Assembly (NCBI GenBank): GCA_938041725.1
Contig: CALISX010000538.1
Span: 1-15,222 of the forward strand
Reading direction: 5' to 3'
Length of the DNA stretch: 15,222 nucleotides
Source of the DNA: an uncultured Lachnoanaerobaculum sp.
GTDB lineage: Bacteria > Bacillota > Clostridia > Lachnospirales > Lachnospiraceae
This document shows positions 13,406-15,222 of the stretch, one piece after another. Position numbers and translations under genes: made by a program. The notes beneath the pieces are model-generated. The model was not told the origin of the DNA and did no database searches. It saw nothing but the letters and a program-made list of their open reading frames with translations. Positions within the stretch are counted from its first letter, which is position 1. Each line of letters begins with the position of its first letter.

Positions 13406-14713
13406 TTACAAAGAATTATTGGGATATTGTTGGTGGTAAAATTTTTCTAATTCTTCCCTGGCATCGGGGTGGGCAATGGCAATCAAGGCCCTCGCTCTGG
13501 CCCTTTGGGTCAGACCCCGAAGATGGGCAATGCCGTATTCTGTTACCACATAGTCCACATCGTTTTTGGTGGTGGTAACGGTGGCTCCGGGGGTCAGGGT
13601 GGCCACGATTTTAGAGCGGTTGGCCTTTCCGGCTCTGGAGGGGATGGCAATAATGGACTTGCCATGGGCTGCCATCATTGAGCCCCGGACAAAGTCAACC
13701 TGGCCTCCTACGGCACTGATCTGCCTAAGTCCTACGGATTCAGAGCAGACCTGCCCCATTAAATCCACTTCCACAGCAGAGTTAATGCTGACGAAATGAT
13801 CCTGCATGGCAATATTGACCACATTGTTGGTATAGTCCACAGGCATCATTTTTATTTTTTCATTGTGATCAATAAAATCATAGAATTCCCTGGTGCCCAT
13901 GGCAAAGGCGCTGGTGATAAAGCCCTTGTCCAGTACTTTGTTTTCATTGGTAACGATGCCTGCTTTCATCAGCTTCATGACCCCGTCGCACATCAGCTCT
14001 GTATGGATGCCCAGTCCCTTTTTTTCCTGCAGGAAGGAACAGACTGCATCGGGAATGGAGCCGATGCCCAGCTGCAAGGTATCTCCGTCTTCAATTAAGC
14101 TGGCGCAGTGGCGTCCGATCTCTCGCTCCACTTCTGTAAAGGGCTTGGTGGGAAGCTCCAACACCGGCTCGGAGTGTTCCACAAAGCAGTGGATCTTTTC
14201 CACCGGAACCAAAGCCCCGCCATAGGTAAAGGGATACTGGTCATTGACCTGGGCAATGACCAGATCGGCGTTTTCCAGGGCGGCCTTGGTGTAGTCCACC
14301 GCCAGTCCCAGGCTGACATTGCCCTCTTCATCCGGGGGAGCCACCTGCACCAGGAGTACATCCGCTTTTAGCCGGCCGGAACGGATCAGTTTTGGAATCT
14401 CTGAAAAAAAGGTGGGGGTAAAATCTGCCCGGCCCTCTGCAATGGCCTGTCTGCTGGCTTCGCTGACAAACAGGGAGTTATGTCTGAAATGTCCCTCCAT
14501 TCCCGGCTCATTGCAGTAGCGGTGGGGGCCTCTGGAACCCATGTGGGTAATCTCCACATTGGTGAACCATTCCTTATGGTCGCACATGGTATTTACCAGG
14601 TACTGAGGCTCTCCCATGGATTGACCCAAAAACATACGGCAGTTTGCCGGCACTTTTTGTAAAGCTGCCTGGGCAGACATGGTTCTGCTTTGATAGATTT
14701 CTTTCCAATTCAT
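13406..14713 (-). CDS. Acetyl-CoA hydrolase/4-hydroxybutyrate CoA-transferase-family enzyme
   Basis: This 435-residue single-chain CoA-transferase is of the AbfT/Cat/But type. It shows LGQSMGEP (29-36), SRGPHRY, VAPPDEEGNVSLG (124-136), QLGIGSIPDAV (214-224) and E239 in GIHTEL, the expected CoA-accepting glutamate (E238 in 4-hydroxybutyrate CoA-transferase). The C-terminal domain has VTEYGIAHLRGLT. The start at 14713 (MNWKEI) follows AGAGGAAA; the frame extends to 14773 through a hairpin and is not coding there. Members use acetate with butyryl-, propionyl- or 4-hydroxybutyryl-CoA. Next to acetoacetate genes, butyryl-CoA:acetate CoA transfer is a reasonable guess, but specificity is not readable here. 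Confidence 0.93.
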   Translation of the reverse strand: MNWKEIYQSRTMSAQAALQKVPANCRMFLGQSMGEPQYLVNTMCDHKEWFTNVEITHMGSRGPHRYCNEPGMEGHFRHNSLFVSEASRQAIAEGRADFTPTFFSEIPKLIRSGRLKADVLLVQVAPPDEEGNVSLGLAVDYTKAALENADLVIAQVNDQYPFTYGGALVPVEKIHCFVEHSEPVLELPTKPFTEVEREIGRHCASLIEDGDTLQLGIGSIPDAVCSFLQEKKGLGIHTELMCDGVMKLMKAGIVTNENKVLDKGFITSAFAMGTREFYDFIDHNEKIKMMPVDYTNNVVNIAMQDHFVSINSAVEVDLMGQVCSESVGLRQISAVGGQVDFVRGSMMAAHGKSIIAIPSRAGKANRSKIVATLTPGATVTTTKNDVDYVVTEYGIAHLRGLTQRARARALIAIAHPDAREELEKFYHQQYPNNSL

Positions 14714-14731
14714 AGTTTTTCCTCTGTTCTG

Positions 14732-14771
14732 AAAAAGGCCCGGTAATACCGGTACTACCGGATTGCCGGGC
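14732..14771 (-). terminator. Two-tier hairpin with T-tract between SDR and CoA-transferase genes
   Basis: An outer stem of ten pairs (GCCCGGTAAT at 14738-14747 with ATTGCCGGGC at 14762-14771, one G-T wobble) encloses a perfect inner stem, CCGGT (14749-14753) with ACCGG (14757-14761), and a 3-base loop. On the minus strand it is followed by CC and TTTTT (14736 down to 14732). It lies 11 bases after the SDR stop and about 20 bases before the CoA-transferase start, so it could act as terminator or attenuator. Confidence 0.75.
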
Positions 14772-14781
14772 AATATGGCGT

Positions 14782-15222
14782 TTATGATGTGGCTACCAGT
14801 CCTCCGTCGGGGTAGATGGAAGTGGCAGTAATCATGTCGGATGCGGCGCTGGCTAAGAAAATAGCCGGGCCCACCACATCGGATTCATAACCGATTCTCT
14901 GGGCAGGAAGGGCGCCTGCAATGCCGTTCCGCACATTTTCGTCGGGAGGCAGAATGCCCACCATCATGGGGGTGTAGGTAATGGTGGGGCCGATGCAGTT
15001 CACCTGAATATTGGGTCTTAAATCTGCGGCAAAGGCCTTGGTAAGCATCTCCACAGCTCCCTTGGTGGTATTGTAGGGAACATTTCCCATACCGCCATTT
15101 GCCACAGCCCGGATACCCCGCACCGATCCGATGTTAATGATCTTTCCATAGCCATTTGCGGGGGAGGGCTGACCATGTTCGAAATCCTTCTGATCGTATT
15201 TTTTTCCGTCCTCTGTGTTGTT
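14782..15222 (-). CDS. Short-chain dehydrogenase/reductase, C-terminal part
   Basis: The frame is open to the right edge of the window, so only the last 146 residues are present and the cofactor-binding N-terminus is missing. Visible SDR features are GKIINIGS (catalytic serine), PYNTTKGAVEM (catalytic Y-x3-K), NCIGP, SDVVGPAIFLASAASDMITATSIYPDGG and a short C-terminus. A polar stretch rich in D, K, E and Q (about the first 24 residues) precedes GKIINIGS, where most SDRs have only a few residues. The GTG at 15121-15123 is internal, not a start. It resembles gluconate 5-dehydrogenase or 3-oxoacyl-ACP reductase types and the SDR at 5486, but its substrate is unknown. A hairpin with T-tract follows it. 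Confidence 0.88.
   Translation of the reverse strand, partial: NNTEDGKKYDQKDFEHGQPSPANGYGKIINIGSVRGIRAVANGGMGNVPYNTTKGAVEMLTKAFAADLRPNIQVNCIGPTITYTPMMVGILPPDENVRNGIAGALPAQRIGYESDVVGPAIFLASAASDMITATSIYPDGGLVATS

Noticed and set aside
14714..14773. Upstream extension of the CoA-transferase frame
   Set aside because: The extension runs through the hairpin and T-tract; MNWKEI at 14713 has a proper ribosome site.

Overview
The window looks like chromosomal DNA from a Clostridia-type Firmicute, probably a strictly anaerobic gut or rumen fermenter. Base composition appears balanced (not counted). Ribosome binding sites are strong AGGAGG types, genes are tightly packed with ATGA and TAATG overlaps, and the gene content is Firmicute-like: a YtrA-type regulator with an ABC pair, VanZ, acetoacetate CoA-transferase, thiolase and a LysR regulator. 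I cannot name the species. No tRNA, rRNA, CRISPR array or insertion sequence was seen.

Left part (1-3441). The tail of a GntR/YtrA-type regulator, carrying an in-frame TAG, overlaps an ABC ATPase gene, which overlaps its permease gene. A long hairpin follows. A leftward pair then encodes a zinc-dependent phospholipase C-family protein and a VanZ-family membrane protein.

Central part (3442-8373). This is the most interesting section. A leftward LysR-type regulator diverges from a rightward operon across a 177-bp gap. The gap holds two near-perfect T-N11-A dyads and a good promoter. The operon encodes a 3-hydroxyacyl-CoA-dehydrogenase-family enzyme, a short-chain dehydrogenase, a large cyclase-family (HxGTHxDxPxH) hydrolase and a BKACE (beta-keto acid cleavage) enzyme. 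These four families match, step for step, the anaerobic phloroglucinol pathway: phloroglucinol reductase, dihydrophloroglucinol cyclohydrolase, 3-hydroxy-5-oxohexanoate dehydrogenase and triacetate acetoacetate-lyase. Between the reductase and cyclohydrolase genes lies the C-terminal remnant of a DAPG/phloretin-hydrolase-family gene. That family releases phloroglucinol-type rings, so the remnant independently points to the same substrate.

Right part (8374-15222). Three tandem hairpins separate the operon from a convergent leftward series that handles its products: AtoE short-chain fatty acid/acetoacetate transporter, acetoacetate CoA-transferase subunits B and A, acetyl-CoA acetyltransferase, a small cupin and an AbfT/acetyl-CoA hydrolase-family CoA-transferase. 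A second SDR runs off the right edge. The proposed flow is phloroglucinol to dihydrophloroglucinol, 3-hydroxy-5-oxohexanoate, then triacetate. Triacetate plus acetyl-CoA gives acetoacetyl-CoA plus acetoacetate, AtoDA activates the acetoacetate, thiolase splits acetoacetyl-CoA, and CoA-transferases lead to acetate and butyrate. Family assignments come from motifs read in the sequence. The pathway assignment is inference from family and gene order, with the pathway itself recalled from published work on anaerobic phloroglucinol degraders.
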